A stretch of 64,000 nt of DNA, taken from Cupriavidus sp. WKF15. Its GTDB lineage: Bacteria > Pseudomonadota > Gammaproteobacteria > Burkholderiales > Burkholderiaceae. The position numbers were made by a program, and so were the translations under genes. Positions 16,811-25,571 of this stretch are shown piece after piece. The stretch is taken from positions 2,480,001 through 2,544,000 of the forward strand of contig NZ_CP119573.1 of NCBI RefSeq assembly GCF_029278605.1. The letters run 5' to 3'. The notes beneath the pieces were generated by a model. The model was not told where the DNA came from, made no database searches, and was given only the letters and a program-made list of their open reading frames with translations. Numbering within the stretch: the first letter of the stretch is position 1; each line of letters opens with the position of its first letter.

Positions 16811-17557
16811 CTACATCGCTGTCTTGCCGCCATTGACTGCGAGAATCTGGCCCGTTATGTACCTGGACCCGGTGGACGCCAGAAACACGATGGCGTCGGC
16901 AACCTCCTCGGGGGTCCCAATGCGACCCGCGGGGATACCCGCGGCCACTGCCGCAACGTTCTCGGCGCCTCCCGCAATGCGGTCCAGCATTCCGGTCTCG
17001 ATCGGGCCGGGCGCCACCGCATTCACTCGCACATTCGATCTGGCCACATCGAGTGCCGCAGCCTTGGTCAAGCCCTCGATCGCGTGCTTGCTGGCCACGT
17101 ACATGGGATTCTTTGCATTGCCGCGGCTTCCCATGGTGGACGAGAGGTTGATCACAACGCCTTCCTTCTGTTCCAGCATGACGCGCAATTCGTGCTTCAT
17201 GCTCAGGAACGTCCCAAGGACATTGGCGTCGAAAGTTGTCGCATAGGATTCAACAGTCTGGTCGACGATCGATCCTGGCGTGCCTTCAGTCCCTGCACTG
17301 TTCACCGCGACATCGAGCCGCCCAAAACGCGTGACGGTATGCTCGATGAGTTTGCGGACCTGCTCTTCATTGCCTACATCAGCGGGCACGAACTCGGCCT
17401 CGGCCCCGAGCTCCCGGAGTTGAGACACCAGTGCAGCGCCTGCAGCGGCATTGCGGCCGGAGCAAACCAGCTGCGCCCCCTGACGGCCAAATGCAAGCGC
17501 AGTGGCGCGGCCGATTCCAGACGTGGCTCCCGTAACGAGAACGACGGTACGAGTCAT
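16811..17557 (-). CDS. Short-chain dehydrogenase/reductase (SDR)
   Basis: The 248-residue SDR has the cofactor-binding TGATSGIGRATALAFG at the N-terminus, the AVNSAGTEG motif, the catalytic serine in NLSSTMGSRGN, and the YVASKHAIEG Tyr/Lys pair, ending YITGQILAVNGGKTAM. It should oxidise a secondary alcohol or reduce a ketone with NAD(P). In the array it lies between the two BKACE genes and the quinone reductase. A plausible role is to make the beta-keto acid that BKACE cleaves, but that is inference. Confidence 0.93.
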   Translation of the reverse strand: MTRTVVLVTGATSGIGRATALAFGRQGAQLVCSGRNAAAGAALVSQLRELGAEAEFVPADVGNEEQVRKLIEHTVTRFGRLDVAVNSAGTEGTPGSIVDQTVESYATTFDANVLGTFLSMKHELRVMLEQKEGVVINLSSTMGSRGNAKNPMYVASKHAIEGLTKAAALDVARSNVRVNAVAPGPIETGMLDRIAGGAENVAAVAAGIPAGRIGTPEEVADAIVFLASTGSRYITGQILAVNGGKTAM

Positions 17558-17662
17558 GACAATCCCTTTTGAATCAAGTCAAAACGAAGCGATCCGGTCA
17601 CCGCAATCAGGCTGATGTGCGCACAGCAACCGGATCGATTTCCTGTCTGCGCCGTAGCCGGC

Positions 17663-18721
17663 TCAGGCTGCGTTGCGCAGCGGCACGTTCTTGACACCCG
17701 GCTTGCGGTTCGGGGTCATGCCGTTGGCGGCCAGGGTTTCATCGATATCGTCATACCAGGTGCCAATGCGGTAGATTTCCCGCGCTTCCTTGCCATTGGC
17801 GATCTCGCGTCCCAGTTCCTTGGCGATACGCACGGTCTGCTGGATCTGCTGCACCGAGGTGAAGCGATTGCCATGCTGGTCGATGAGGGTGTCCTCGATG
17901 CCGCAGCGCACGTGCATGCCCATGGCCAGCGCCATCGTGTTCCACGGCAGCACGTTCTTGAACAGCGATTCGGAGGTAATGGTGCAGCCATCCGGCGCAC
18001 GCTGGATGAAGTCGAACAGGTTGTACGGATGCGGCCCATGGTGGCCGCCGCCGATGCCGATGCAGGTCAGGTTGAGCGGGCCCTTGTAGAGCCCCCTGCG
18101 CACCATGCGGTCCAGCGTCTCGAGCGCATGCATGCCGACCAGCTGGAAGTGCGGCTGGATGCCGGCTTCCTGCAGGCGGCGCAGGTGCTCTTCCGCCCAG
18201 GCCGGGCCGGCCGGAACAATCATTTCCCGGTAGGCGTCGTAGACGGCCGGGTTGGCCATGTGCGTGCTCTCGTAGAATTCCGGGTAGATCAACTCCATGA
18301 TGTTCATCTGGATGGTGTTGAGTGCTACCGTCACCTGGTCCGGCTTGGGGTCGAGATCCGCCAGCGCGTGGCGCGTGTCATCATCGAGCCACTTCGCGGC
18401 CTGGCCTTCGTCTTCCGGCGCGAACGAGATCGAGCCGCCGACCTGGATGATCATGTCCGGCACCGCCTTGCGCACGCCGGCGATCAGCTCGTTGAACATG
18501 GACAGGCGCTTGGAGCCCTTGCCATCCGGCTCGCGCACATGCAGGTGCAGCACGCTGGCGCCGGCTTCATAGCAATCCACCGCCTTCTGGATCTGCTCTT
18601 CCATGGTCACCGGGATGTCCTCCGGGAAATCCTCCGGCATCCACTCGGGGCCGTACGGGGCCACGGTGATGACCACCTTGTCCATGTTCTCCGGGTGCAG
18701 CGAATCATCCAGGAATTGCAT
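17663..18721 (-). CDS. BKACE family (DUF849) beta-keto acid cleavage enzyme
   Basis: The 352-residue enzyme belongs to the BKACE family, zinc enzymes that cleave a beta-keto acid with acetyl-CoA, yielding acetoacetate or an equivalent acid and a CoA ester. Zinc-site HLHVREPDG, the GGSISFAPEDEG region, IGIGGGHHGPHPYN and the C-terminal RCGIEDTLID block are visible. It is longer than most members, with an extended N-terminus (DDSLHPENMDKVVITVAPYG) before the usual start. It sits next to a second BKACE gene, and the two differ clearly, so they probably act on different substrates or as successive steps. Confidence 0.93.
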   Translation of the reverse strand: MQFLDDSLHPENMDKVVITVAPYGPEWMPEDFPEDIPVTMEEQIQKAVDCYEAGASVLHLHVREPDGKGSKRLSMFNELIAGVRKAVPDMIIQVGGSISFAPEDEGQAAKWLDDDTRHALADLDPKPDQVTVALNTIQMNIMELIYPEFYESTHMANPAVYDAYREMIVPAGPAWAEEHLRRLQEAGIQPHFQLVGMHALETLDRMVRRGLYKGPLNLTCIGIGGGHHGPHPYNLFDFIQRAPDGCTITSESLFKNVLPWNTMALAMGMHVRCGIEDTLIDQHGNRFTSVQQIQQTVRIAKELGREIANGKEAREIYRIGTWYDDIDETLAANGMTPNRKPGVKNVPLRNAA

Positions 18722-18822
18722 GTCTGTCTCCTTGATAAGGGATTTATTGACCGGCGTCGCAGCAGGTTGCGGAGGCCGGGTCGGGTATTGATCGAGTTGA
18801 AAGCCGGGCGCCGCGGGACGAC

Positions 18823-19758
18823 TCAGAATGCGACCGCATGCCTGCCCTTCAGCTGGAGCATGTCGCGCGTCTCGTCCGGCGTGGCCACCTCCAGATTCAG
18901 GGATTTCAGGATCCCGACGATGCGCCTGACCTGGTCGGCGTTACTGGTCGAAAGTTGGCCCCGACCCTCCCAGAGCGAATCCTCCAGGCCCACGCGGACA
19001 TTGCCGCCCATCGCGGCCGCCATGGAAGCGATCGGCATCTGGCTGCGGCCCGCTCCGAGCACGGACCAGTAGTAGTCCTTGCCGAACAGCCGTTCGGCGG
19101 TGCGGCGCATATGCATGACGTCATCGGGATGCGTGCCGATGCCGCCGAGCAGGCCGAACACGGACTGGATGAAGAACGGCGGCTTGAGGATGCCGCGATC
19201 AATGAAATGCGCCGCCGTGTAGAGATGGCTGGTGTCGTAGCATTCGATCTCGAAGCGAGTCCCGTTGTCGGCGCACGATTCCAGGATGTAGCGAATTTCC
19301 TTGAACGTATTGCGGAAGACGCGGTCCTCCGAGCCCTCGAGATAAGGACGTTCCCAGTCGTACTTGAACGCCTTGTGCCTGCCGAGCATCGGATACAAGC
19401 CGAAGTTCATCGACCCCATGTTCAGCGACGCGACTTCAGGCTTGAGTTGCAGCGCCGGTTGCAGTCGTTCCTCGACGAGCATGTTGGGGGCGCCGCCAGT
19501 CGTGAGGTTGATGATGACGTCGGTGCGCGCGGCGATCTCCGGCAGGAATTCCCGGAACAGTGCGGGATCCTGCGACGGCTGGCCATTCTCGGGCTTGCGC
19601 GCGTGCAGGTGGACGATCGAGGCGCCAGCCTGGGCCGCGCCGATTGCCTCGCTGGCGATCTCTTCTGCCGTGATCGGCAGGTAGGGGGACATCGTCGGCG
19701 TGTGAATACCGCCCGTTACGGCGCAAGTGACTATGACCTTGTTCTGAGGGGCTGCCAT
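18823..19758 (-). CDS. BKACE family (DUF849) beta-keto acid cleavage enzyme
   Basis: The 311-residue protein is a second, shorter BKACE paralogue. Landmarks are KVIVTCAVTGGIHTPTMSPYLP, the zinc-ligand motif VHLHARKPENGQPS, INLTTGG, SLNMGSMNFGLYP and the C-terminal NVRVGLEDSLW with its conserved glutamate. It is the first gene of the minus-strand array and diverges from the AraC regulator across an intergenic region with operator-like direct repeats. Family members act on 3-keto-5-aminohexanoate, dehydrocarnitine and related acids. Which one fits here cannot be read from the sequence. Confidence 0.94.
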   Translation of the reverse strand: MAAPQNKVIVTCAVTGGIHTPTMSPYLPITAEEIASEAIGAAQAGASIVHLHARKPENGQPSQDPALFREFLPEIAARTDVIINLTTGGAPNMLVEERLQPALQLKPEVASLNMGSMNFGLYPMLGRHKAFKYDWERPYLEGSEDRVFRNTFKEIRYILESCADNGTRFEIECYDTSHLYTAAHFIDRGILKPPFFIQSVFGLLGGIGTHPDDVMHMRRTAERLFGKDYYWSVLGAGRSQMPIASMAAAMGGNVRVGLEDSLWEGRGQLSTSNADQVRRIVGILKSLNLEVATPDETRDMLQLKGRHAVAF

Positions 19759-19819
19759 GGGGTTCCGTCTGTCGTCGATTTACGGGGACTAGTCTAGTAA
19801 TCCCCAGTCGGCCGCCACC

Positions 19820-19855
19820 TCTCATTTCACGACATTCATGTCTCATTTCATGACA
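19820..19855. promoter_or_regulatory. AraC-type direct-repeat operator
   Basis: TCTCATTTCACGACA (19820-19834) and TCTCATTTCATGACA (19841-19855) are direct repeats with one mismatch and a 21-bp period, two helical turns. This is the usual geometry for an AraC-family dimer. The site lies between the divergent BKACE and AraC starts, 62 bp from the former and 67 bp from the latter. It is the best candidate for control of the catabolic array. Confidence 0.75.
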
Positions 19856-19921
19856 GAATGTCGGGTATTCGGGTTTGCCCGGAGCGAACGAATCCGGGTT
19901 AAACCGGATGCAGGAGAAGCA

Positions 19922-20956
19922 ATGGGCACATTGATTCGCACTGGCGTGCTGACCCACTATTTCAAGATTGCGCAGCAACTCGGCCTGGAACCGAAACCGC
20001 TGCTGCGCAAGCTCGGGTTGAGCAGCGAGAAGCTTGCGGATCCCGAACACTGGATTTCCGGAAGTGCTGCCGTGACCCTGCTGGAAGCGTCAGCGCGGCT
20101 CACGCAATGCCCGACGTTCGGGCTGCGCATGGCCGAGCTGTGGCAGCTGTCCGACCTTGGCGTCGTCAGCGTTTTGCTCACGCATCAGAAGACGCTGCGC
20201 GACGCGCTTGGCACCATGATTCAGTACCGGCACCTGATGAACGAGTTCCTGGTCATCCGCATCGAGGAGAGTGGCAGGAAGGTCATCGTGCGCGAGGACG
20301 TCGTCGCGGATGAAGCCGGGCCGACCGTGCAGTCGGTCGAGCTCGCACTGGGCACGCTTTCACGCCTGTGCAGCACGTTGATCGGCACGTCCTGGCAACC
20401 CCTCGGCGTCCATTTCACCCATGACGCGCCCGACGACCTGCGGCTGCACCGCCGCATCTTCGGGGGGAAGCTGGAGTTCTCAAGCGCGTTCAATGGCTTG
20501 ATCTGCCGCGCTGCCGACCTGGACTTGCCCAACCCTATTGCCGACCCCGTCATGGCGCGCCATGCGCAACGCCTGCTTGCGGGTCTGCCGGGCGCCAACG
20601 AGCCGTCGATCGTGCTCGAGGTGCGCAAGGCGATCTATCTGATGCTGCCGGCAGGGCGCGCGACGATCGAGCAGGTTGCCCAGGGCCTGGGAATGAACGT
20701 GCGTACCCTGCAGCGCCAGCTGGAAGGCGCCGGGAAGGTCTTCTCGGACATGGTCAATGGCGTGCGGCGCGATCTCGTCATCCACTATATGGACAACAGA
20801 AGCTACTCGCTCGGACGCATCGCCGAATCGCTTGGCTATTCGACGTATGGCTCGTTCGTGCGCTGGTTCGCGGCGCAGTTCGACATGACGCCGACGCAGT
20901 GGCGCAGTACCAGGCCGGCAAAACAGGTTCTTCGCCGGAGTGTGGGGGAGGGATAA
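19922..20956 (+). CDS. AraC-family transcriptional regulator (AraC-binding-like N-terminus)
   Basis: The 344-residue protein has an N-terminal ligand domain of the OruR/arabinose-binding-like type (LTHYFKIAQQLGLEPKPLLRKLG, FGLRMAELWQLSDLGVVSVLL) and a C-terminal two-part helix-turn-helix (ATIEQVAQGLGMNVRTLQRQL, then IAESLGYSTYGSFVRWF and FDMTPTQWR). The start is chosen for AGGAGAAGCA just before the ATG. It diverges from the BKACE array and is its likely activator. The last residues, RPAKQVLRRSVGEG, run into a GC-rich repetitive flank and may be a non-conserved extension. Confidence 0.93.
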   Translation: MGTLIRTGVLTHYFKIAQQLGLEPKPLLRKLGLSSEKLADPEHWISGSAAVTLLEASARLTQCPTFGLRMAELWQLSDLGVVSVLLTHQKTLRDALGTMIQYRHLMNEFLVIRIEESGRKVIVREDVVADEAGPTVQSVELALGTLSRLCSTLIGTSWQPLGVHFTHDAPDDLRLHRRIFGGKLEFSSAFNGLICRAADLDLPNPIADPVMARHAQRLLAGLPGANEPSIVLEVRKAIYLMLPAGRATIEQVAQGLGMNVRTLQRQLEGAGKVFSDMVNGVRRDLVIHYMDNRSYSLGRIAESLGYSTYGSFVRWFAAQFDMTPTQWRSTRPAKQVLRRSVGEG

Positions 20957-20968
20957 GGATGGGGGTTC

Positions 20969-21023
20969 TTGGCGGGCGCCGCTGTTTCGCCGGCGTAGCC
21001 GGCGAAACAGCGGCGCCCGCCAA
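20969..21023. terminator. 26-bp perfect hairpin between convergent genes
   Basis: A perfect 26-bp inverted repeat (20969-20994 with 20998-21023) surrounds a 3-base loop, GTA. Arms begin TTGGCGGGCGCCGC. Outer GGGGGTT and AACCCC extend the pairing after a short bulge. It lies between the AraC stop and the convergent alcohol dehydrogenase stop, so a bidirectional terminator is the simplest reading. The length and perfection exceed an ordinary terminator, and a REP-like element is an alternative. Confidence 0.75.
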
Positions 21024-21077
21024 GCACGACAACCCCAACCCCCACCCAAACCCTCCCTGACGCATCCCACGCCACGC

Positions 21078-22088
21078 TCAGATATCCAGCACGATCTTCC
21101 CGAAATGCCGCTGTCCCGCCTGATAGCGAAACGCATCGGCGATCTCATGCAGCGGAAACTGACGGTCGATGACAGGCCGGATGCCCGTGGCATTCAGCGC
21201 CCGCACCATGTCAAGCTGATGGCGCCGGCTGCCAACAAGCAGCCCCGTGATCCGCAACTGCTTGCGCAGGATCATCCTGACGTTGAACGGCGAATCCGCA
21301 CCCGACAAGACGCCGATGATGGCCACGTGCCCGCCGGTACGTACCGCAGCGACCGACTGTTCCAGCGTCGCCGCACCACCCACTTCAATAACGTGATCCA
21401 CGCCGGCGCCGCCGGTCAGCGCCCGTACCGTCTCGCCCCACTTGGGGTCGTCACGGTAGTTGATCACATGGTCCGCACCAAGACTGCGCAGGCGCGCAAG
21501 CTTGTCCTCCGAGCCCGAAGTCGCAATCACACAAGCGCCTGCCGCCTTGGCGAACTGGAGCGCGAATATCGACACGCCACCCGTCCCCAGGACCAGCACG
21601 GTTTCTCCGGGCTTCAGAGCGCCGTCAACGAACAGTGCCCGCCAGGCAGTCAGTCCCGCAGTCGTCAGCGTCGCCGCCTCGGCATGGCTATAGCCGTCCG
21701 GCGCATGCGTGAAAGCCGTTGCGGGCAAGGTCACGAGGTCTCGTGCAAAGCCGTCGATGCCATCACCGGGAACGGTGGCAAAGTCGGACAGGGCAGGTTC
21801 ACCATCGAGCCATGTCGGGAAGAACGTGCTGACCACGCGGTCGCCGACTGAAAATTCCTTCACGCCTGTGCCCACTTCCGTGATGATCCCGGCGCCATCT
21901 GACATCGGAATGCGCCGCACGGCCCCGACTCCGCGGCTGACGACGCCAAAGTCGTGATAGTTCAGCGAGCTTGCGTGAATACGCACCGTGATTTCGCCAG
22001 GGCCAGGCGGTTGCGCTGTGGCGGTTCCAAGGACCAGGCGGTCAAGCCCTCCAGGTGGATCGAGGTAAATGGCTTTCATGGCAGTCAA
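21078..22088 (-). CDS. Zinc-dependent-type alcohol dehydrogenase (MDR superfamily)
   Basis: The 336-residue protein is a medium-chain dehydrogenase. It has MKAIYLDPPGGLDRLVLG, SSLNYHDFGVVSRG, PMSDGAGIITEVGTGVKEF and the Rossmann LVLGTGGVSIFALQFAKAAG, then GADHVINYRDDPKWGETV. The catalytic zinc ligands of classical ADH are only partly apparent, so a quinone-reductase-like activity is possible. The TTG at 22088 follows GGAGGAAAGACCA at good spacing; the ATG nine bases further in is the alternative start. It is convergent with the AraC gene and separated from the dnaE2 cassette by about 160 bp. Confidence 0.88.
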   Translation of the reverse strand: MTAMKAIYLDPPGGLDRLVLGTATAQPPGPGEITVRIHASSLNYHDFGVVSRGVGAVRRIPMSDGAGIITEVGTGVKEFSVGDRVVSTFFPTWLDGEPALSDFATVPGDGIDGFARDLVTLPATAFTHAPDGYSHAEAATLTTAGLTAWRALFVDGALKPGETVLVLGTGGVSIFALQFAKAAGACVIATSGSEDKLARLRSLGADHVINYRDDPKWGETVRALTGGAGVDHVIEVGGAATLEQSVAAVRTGGHVAIIGVLSGADSPFNVRMILRKQLRITGLLVGSRRHQLDMVRALNATGIRPVIDRQFPLHEIADAFRYQAGQRHFGKIVLDI

Positions 22089-22244
22089 TGGTCTTTCCTC
22101 CGGAGGTTTTCACAACAGTATCTGCTTCCTCGTCGCCACCCCTGAGTATTGGCGAAGATGCGGCTGGCCATTTGACCTTTCGGGACCGCCGCTTGATGCG
22201 TCGGGACACCCCCGGGGAAACCCGACATCAACGGTTCCGGCGGC

Positions 22245-25200
22245 TCAGTGAAAATCGCGGCTCTCCACCATCAGGCGGCCCAGCAGCGGGCTCAGGTCGA
22301 TCAGCTCCTGCGCCACCAGGTGGCGCACCTCGCCCTGCCGCTGCCATGTGCCGACCACGCCCAGCAGCGTCGCGCCGAGCACTTCCTTGCGCTGCCGCTC
22401 GATCAGGTCGGGCCAGTAGATCAGGTTGACGGTGCCGGTTTCATCCTCGATGGTGGCAAAGATGGTGCCGCTGGCCGTGGCGGGCCGCTGCCGCACGGTG
22501 ACGATGCCGCAGGCGCGCACGCGGCGGCCATTGCGGCAGTGGGAAAGCTGCTCCGCCGTGGCGTAGTCCATGGCATCGAGCTTCGCGCGCAGCAGCGCAA
22601 GCGGGTGGGACTTGAGCGACAGCCCCGTGGTGGCGTAGTCGGCAGCCACCTCCTCCCCGAGACGGGGCGCCGGCAGCGACAACTGGCGTTCGGTCAGCGG
22701 CGCTTCATGAAGCAGGTCCCGGTGCGCGACCTGCAGCGCCGCGGCGCTGGCCTGCCAGCGGGCCTGGCGCCGGTTGCCGGCGAGTGCCGCCAGCGCGTCG
22801 GAGGCAGCCAGCACATCGATATCGTGCCGGTCCAGGGCGGCGCGCAAGGCCAGGTCTTCCACGCTGTCGAACGGACGTTGCGCACGCGCGGCCTCGATGC
22901 GCAGCGCGGCCTCTTCGCGCATGCCCTTGACGCGGTTCATGCCCAGACGCACCGGCGGCTTGCCCGCGCCGGTCTGGCCGGGCGCGGGCTCCAGCGTGCT
23001 GTCCCAGTGGCTGACCGTCACGTCGACCGGCAATGCCGCCACGCCATGGCGCTTCGCATCCTGCACGAGCTGCGACGGCGAGTAGAAGCCCATCGGCTGG
23101 CTGTTCAGCAGCGCGCACAGGAATGCCGACGGGTGGTGGCACTTGAGCCAGGCGCTGATATAGACGAGCTTGGCAAAGCTGGCCGCATGGCTTTCCGGAA
23201 ACCCGTATTCGCCGAAACCCTCGATCTGCTTGCAGATGGCCTGCGCGAAGGACATCGGATACCCGTGCCCGGTCAGGCCCTCGATCAACGCCTCCTGATG
23301 CCGGCTCAGGTCGCCGCGGCGGCGCCAGGCCGCCATCGAGCGGCGCAGCTGGTCGGCCTGCCCCGGCGTGAAACCGGCCCCGTCGATGGCCAGCTGCATC
23401 ACCTGTTCCTGGAAGATCGGTATGCCCAGCGTGCGGCCCAGCACCTTTTCGATCACGGCGTCATAGTAGGCCGGTGGCTTCTTCGTGCGGCGCACGGCCT
23501 CGCGCCGCTTCAGGTACGGATGGACCATGCCGCCCTGGATCGGGCCCGGCCGCACGATGGCCACCTCCACCACCAGGTCGTAATAGTTGCGCGGCTGCAA
23601 GCGCGGCAGCATCGACTGCTGCGCGCGCGATTCGATCTGGAACACGCCGACGGTATCGGCGTGGCAGATCATCTCGTAGGTCTCCTTGTCTTCCTTCGGG
23701 ATGTCTTCCATCCGCGCCGGCACGCCGGCCCTGGCAAGATCCTCATCCGGATTCGGCAGCAGCGCGAGCGCGCGGCGGATCGCCGACAGCATGCCCAGCG
23801 CGAGCACGTCCACCTTGAGCAGGCCCAGCGATTCGAGATCGTCCTTGTCCCACTGGATCACGCTCCGGTCGGCCATGGCCGCGTTCTCGATCGGCACCAG
23901 CCGCGACAGCTTGCCGCGCGCCATCACGAAGCCGCCCACGTGCTGCGACAGGTGGCGCGGGAAGCCGCGCAACTGCTCGGTCAGGCTGGCCCACTGCTGC
24001 ACCGCCGGCGATTCGCGGTCCAGCCCGTAGCGGCCGATGCGGTCCAGGAAGCCCTGCCCGCTTTCCCACCAGGCCTGCCCCTTGACCACCTGCTCCACCA
24101 CGCTGGCATCGATGCCCAGCGCGCGCCCCACGTCGCGCAGCGCGCTGCGCGAGCGGTAGGTGATCAGCGACGCGGCCAGCGCGGTGCGGTCGCGGCCGTA
24201 CTTGCCGTAGATGTACTGGATGATCTCTTCGCGCCGCTGGTGCTCGAAGTCGACGTCGATATCGGGCGGCTCGTCGCGCTCGCGCGAGAGGAAGCGGCCG
24301 AACAGCAGGTTGGCCTGCTCGGGGCTGACCTCGGTCACGTACAGGCAGTAGCAGACCAGCGAATTGGCCGCCGAGCCGCGGCCCTGGCACAGGATGCCCC
24401 TTGCGCGCGCCTCGCGCACGATGTCGTGTACGGTCAGGAAAAAGTGCTCATATTGCATGTCCTCGATCAGCGTCAGTTCCTCTTCGAGCTGCTTCTCCCA
24501 TTCCGGCTTCAGCCCGTGCGGAAAACGCACGCGCTTGCCGGCCTCCACTTCCTTGCGCAGGTAGCTGATCGGCGTCTCGCCCTTGGGCACCAGTTCCTCG
24601 GGATATTCGTAGCGCAGCGTATCGAGCGAGAAATCGCACAGCCCGGCAATCTTCAGCGTCTGCGCCAGCGCCTCGCGCGGATACAGGCGCGACAGCACCT
24701 GGCGCATGCGCAGGTGCTGCTCGGCATTGGGCGCGAGCGCCATGCCGCATTCGGGCAGCGGCTTGCCCAGCCGGATCGCGGTCAGCACGTCGGACAGCGG
24801 CTTGCGCGAACGCACGTGCATGGTCACCGCGCCCGCTGCCGCCAGCGGCACGCCGGACTGTGCCGAAGCGGCCTCGATCCGGCTGCGGTGCAGCGCATCG
24901 GCATGGCCCTGAAGCTGCTCCAGCGCGATCCACGCGCGTTCGCCAAAGACCTCGCGGCACCATTGCGCCTGCGCCAGCAAGTGCGAGGGATCGGGGCAGT
25001 AGTCGGGCAGCAGCAGTGCCAGGCAACCCGGCATGCCGCGCAGGTGTAACTGGCCTTCTTCGGGTGCCGACAGGTCGTCCGGATGCAGCCGGTAGCTGCC
25101 CTTCTGCGCGCGCATGCGGCCCAGCGTGATCAGCTCGCACAGGTTGCCGAAACCGTCGCGGTGCTGCGCGATCAGGATCAGCCGCAGCGGTGGCCGTTCG

Positions 25201-25571
25201 CCCTCGCCTGCCGGCGCGGTCAGGCTGAAGCGGCTGCCGATCAGCAGCTGGAAGGCATTGGCGGCTTCGGCGTGCTCCTTCAGCGCATTGAGTTCGCCGT
25301 CGTCCTGCGGGTCGCCGGCGGCCGCCTCGCAGCGTTCCACGGCATCCTTCAGGCGCGTGCGCAGTGTCTTGATGGCGTCGTGCGCGCGCGCGGTGCCCGC
25401 CACCGAGCATTCATCGGTCAGCACGATGCCGCAGTAGCCGAGCTGGAAGGCACGCTCGATCAGTTCGACCGGATGCGACGCACCGGTCAGGAAGGTGAAG
25501 TTGGAGATGCAGTGCAACTCCACGTAGTCGGGCAGCGTGGGCAGCCACGCGGACAGCTCGGGCACGCTCAT
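22245..25571 (-). CDS. dnaE2: Error-prone DNA polymerase III alpha paralogue DnaE2 (ImuC)
   Basis: The 1108-residue protein is the translesion C-family polymerase. The N-terminal PHP domain begins VELHCISNFTFLTGASHP; the palm active site includes PDIDVDFEHQRREEI and LKVDVLALGML, with further conserved blocks SAMMAWRRRGD-like SMAAWRRRGDLSRHQ and YGFPESHAASFA. A C-terminal OB domain (GIVTVRQRPATASGT) lacks a tau-binding tail, as in DnaE2. Together with ImuA and ImuB it forms the damage-induced mutasome. Its start overlaps the imuB stop by four bases, ATGA, so the two are translationally coupled. It is the last gene of the SOS-controlled cassette. Confidence 0.97.
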   Translation of the reverse strand: MSVPELSAWLPTLPDYVELHCISNFTFLTGASHPVELIERAFQLGYCGIVLTDECSVAGTARAHDAIKTLRTRLKDAVERCEAAAGDPQDDGELNALKEHAEAANAFQLLIGSRFSLTAPAGEGERPPLRLILIAQHRDGFGNLCELITLGRMRAQKGSYRLHPDDLSAPEEGQLHLRGMPGCLALLLPDYCPDPSHLLAQAQWCREVFGERAWIALEQLQGHADALHRSRIEAASAQSGVPLAAAGAVTMHVRSRKPLSDVLTAIRLGKPLPECGMALAPNAEQHLRMRQVLSRLYPREALAQTLKIAGLCDFSLDTLRYEYPEELVPKGETPISYLRKEVEAGKRVRFPHGLKPEWEKQLEEELTLIEDMQYEHFFLTVHDIVREARARGILCQGRGSAANSLVCYCLYVTEVSPEQANLLFGRFLSRERDEPPDIDVDFEHQRREEIIQYIYGKYGRDRTALAASLITYRSRSALRDVGRALGIDASVVEQVVKGQAWWESGQGFLDRIGRYGLDRESPAVQQWASLTEQLRGFPRHLSQHVGGFVMARGKLSRLVPIENAAMADRSVIQWDKDDLESLGLLKVDVLALGMLSAIRRALALLPNPDEDLARAGVPARMEDIPKEDKETYEMICHADTVGVFQIESRAQQSMLPRLQPRNYYDLVVEVAIVRPGPIQGGMVHPYLKRREAVRRTKKPPAYYDAVIEKVLGRTLGIPIFQEQVMQLAIDGAGFTPGQADQLRRSMAAWRRRGDLSRHQEALIEGLTGHGYPMSFAQAICKQIEGFGEYGFPESHAASFAKLVYISAWLKCHHPSAFLCALLNSQPMGFYSPSQLVQDAKRHGVAALPVDVTVSHWDSTLEPAPGQTGAGKPPVRLGMNRVKGMREEAALRIEAARAQRPFDSVEDLALRAALDRHDIDVLAASDALAALAGNRRQARWQASAAALQVAHRDLLHEAPLTERQLSLPAPRLGEEVAADYATTGLSLKSHPLALLRAKLDAMDYATAEQLSHCRNGRRVRACGIVTVRQRPATASGTIFATIEDETGTVNLIYWPDLIERQRKEVLGATLLGVVGTWQRQGEVRHLVAQELIDLSPLLGRLMVESRDFH

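Noticed and set aside
22248..25049. Plus-strand open frame of about 930 codons antisense to dnaE2
   Set aside because: It mirrors the well-supported DnaE2 gene and has composition typical of antisense frames in high-GC DNA.
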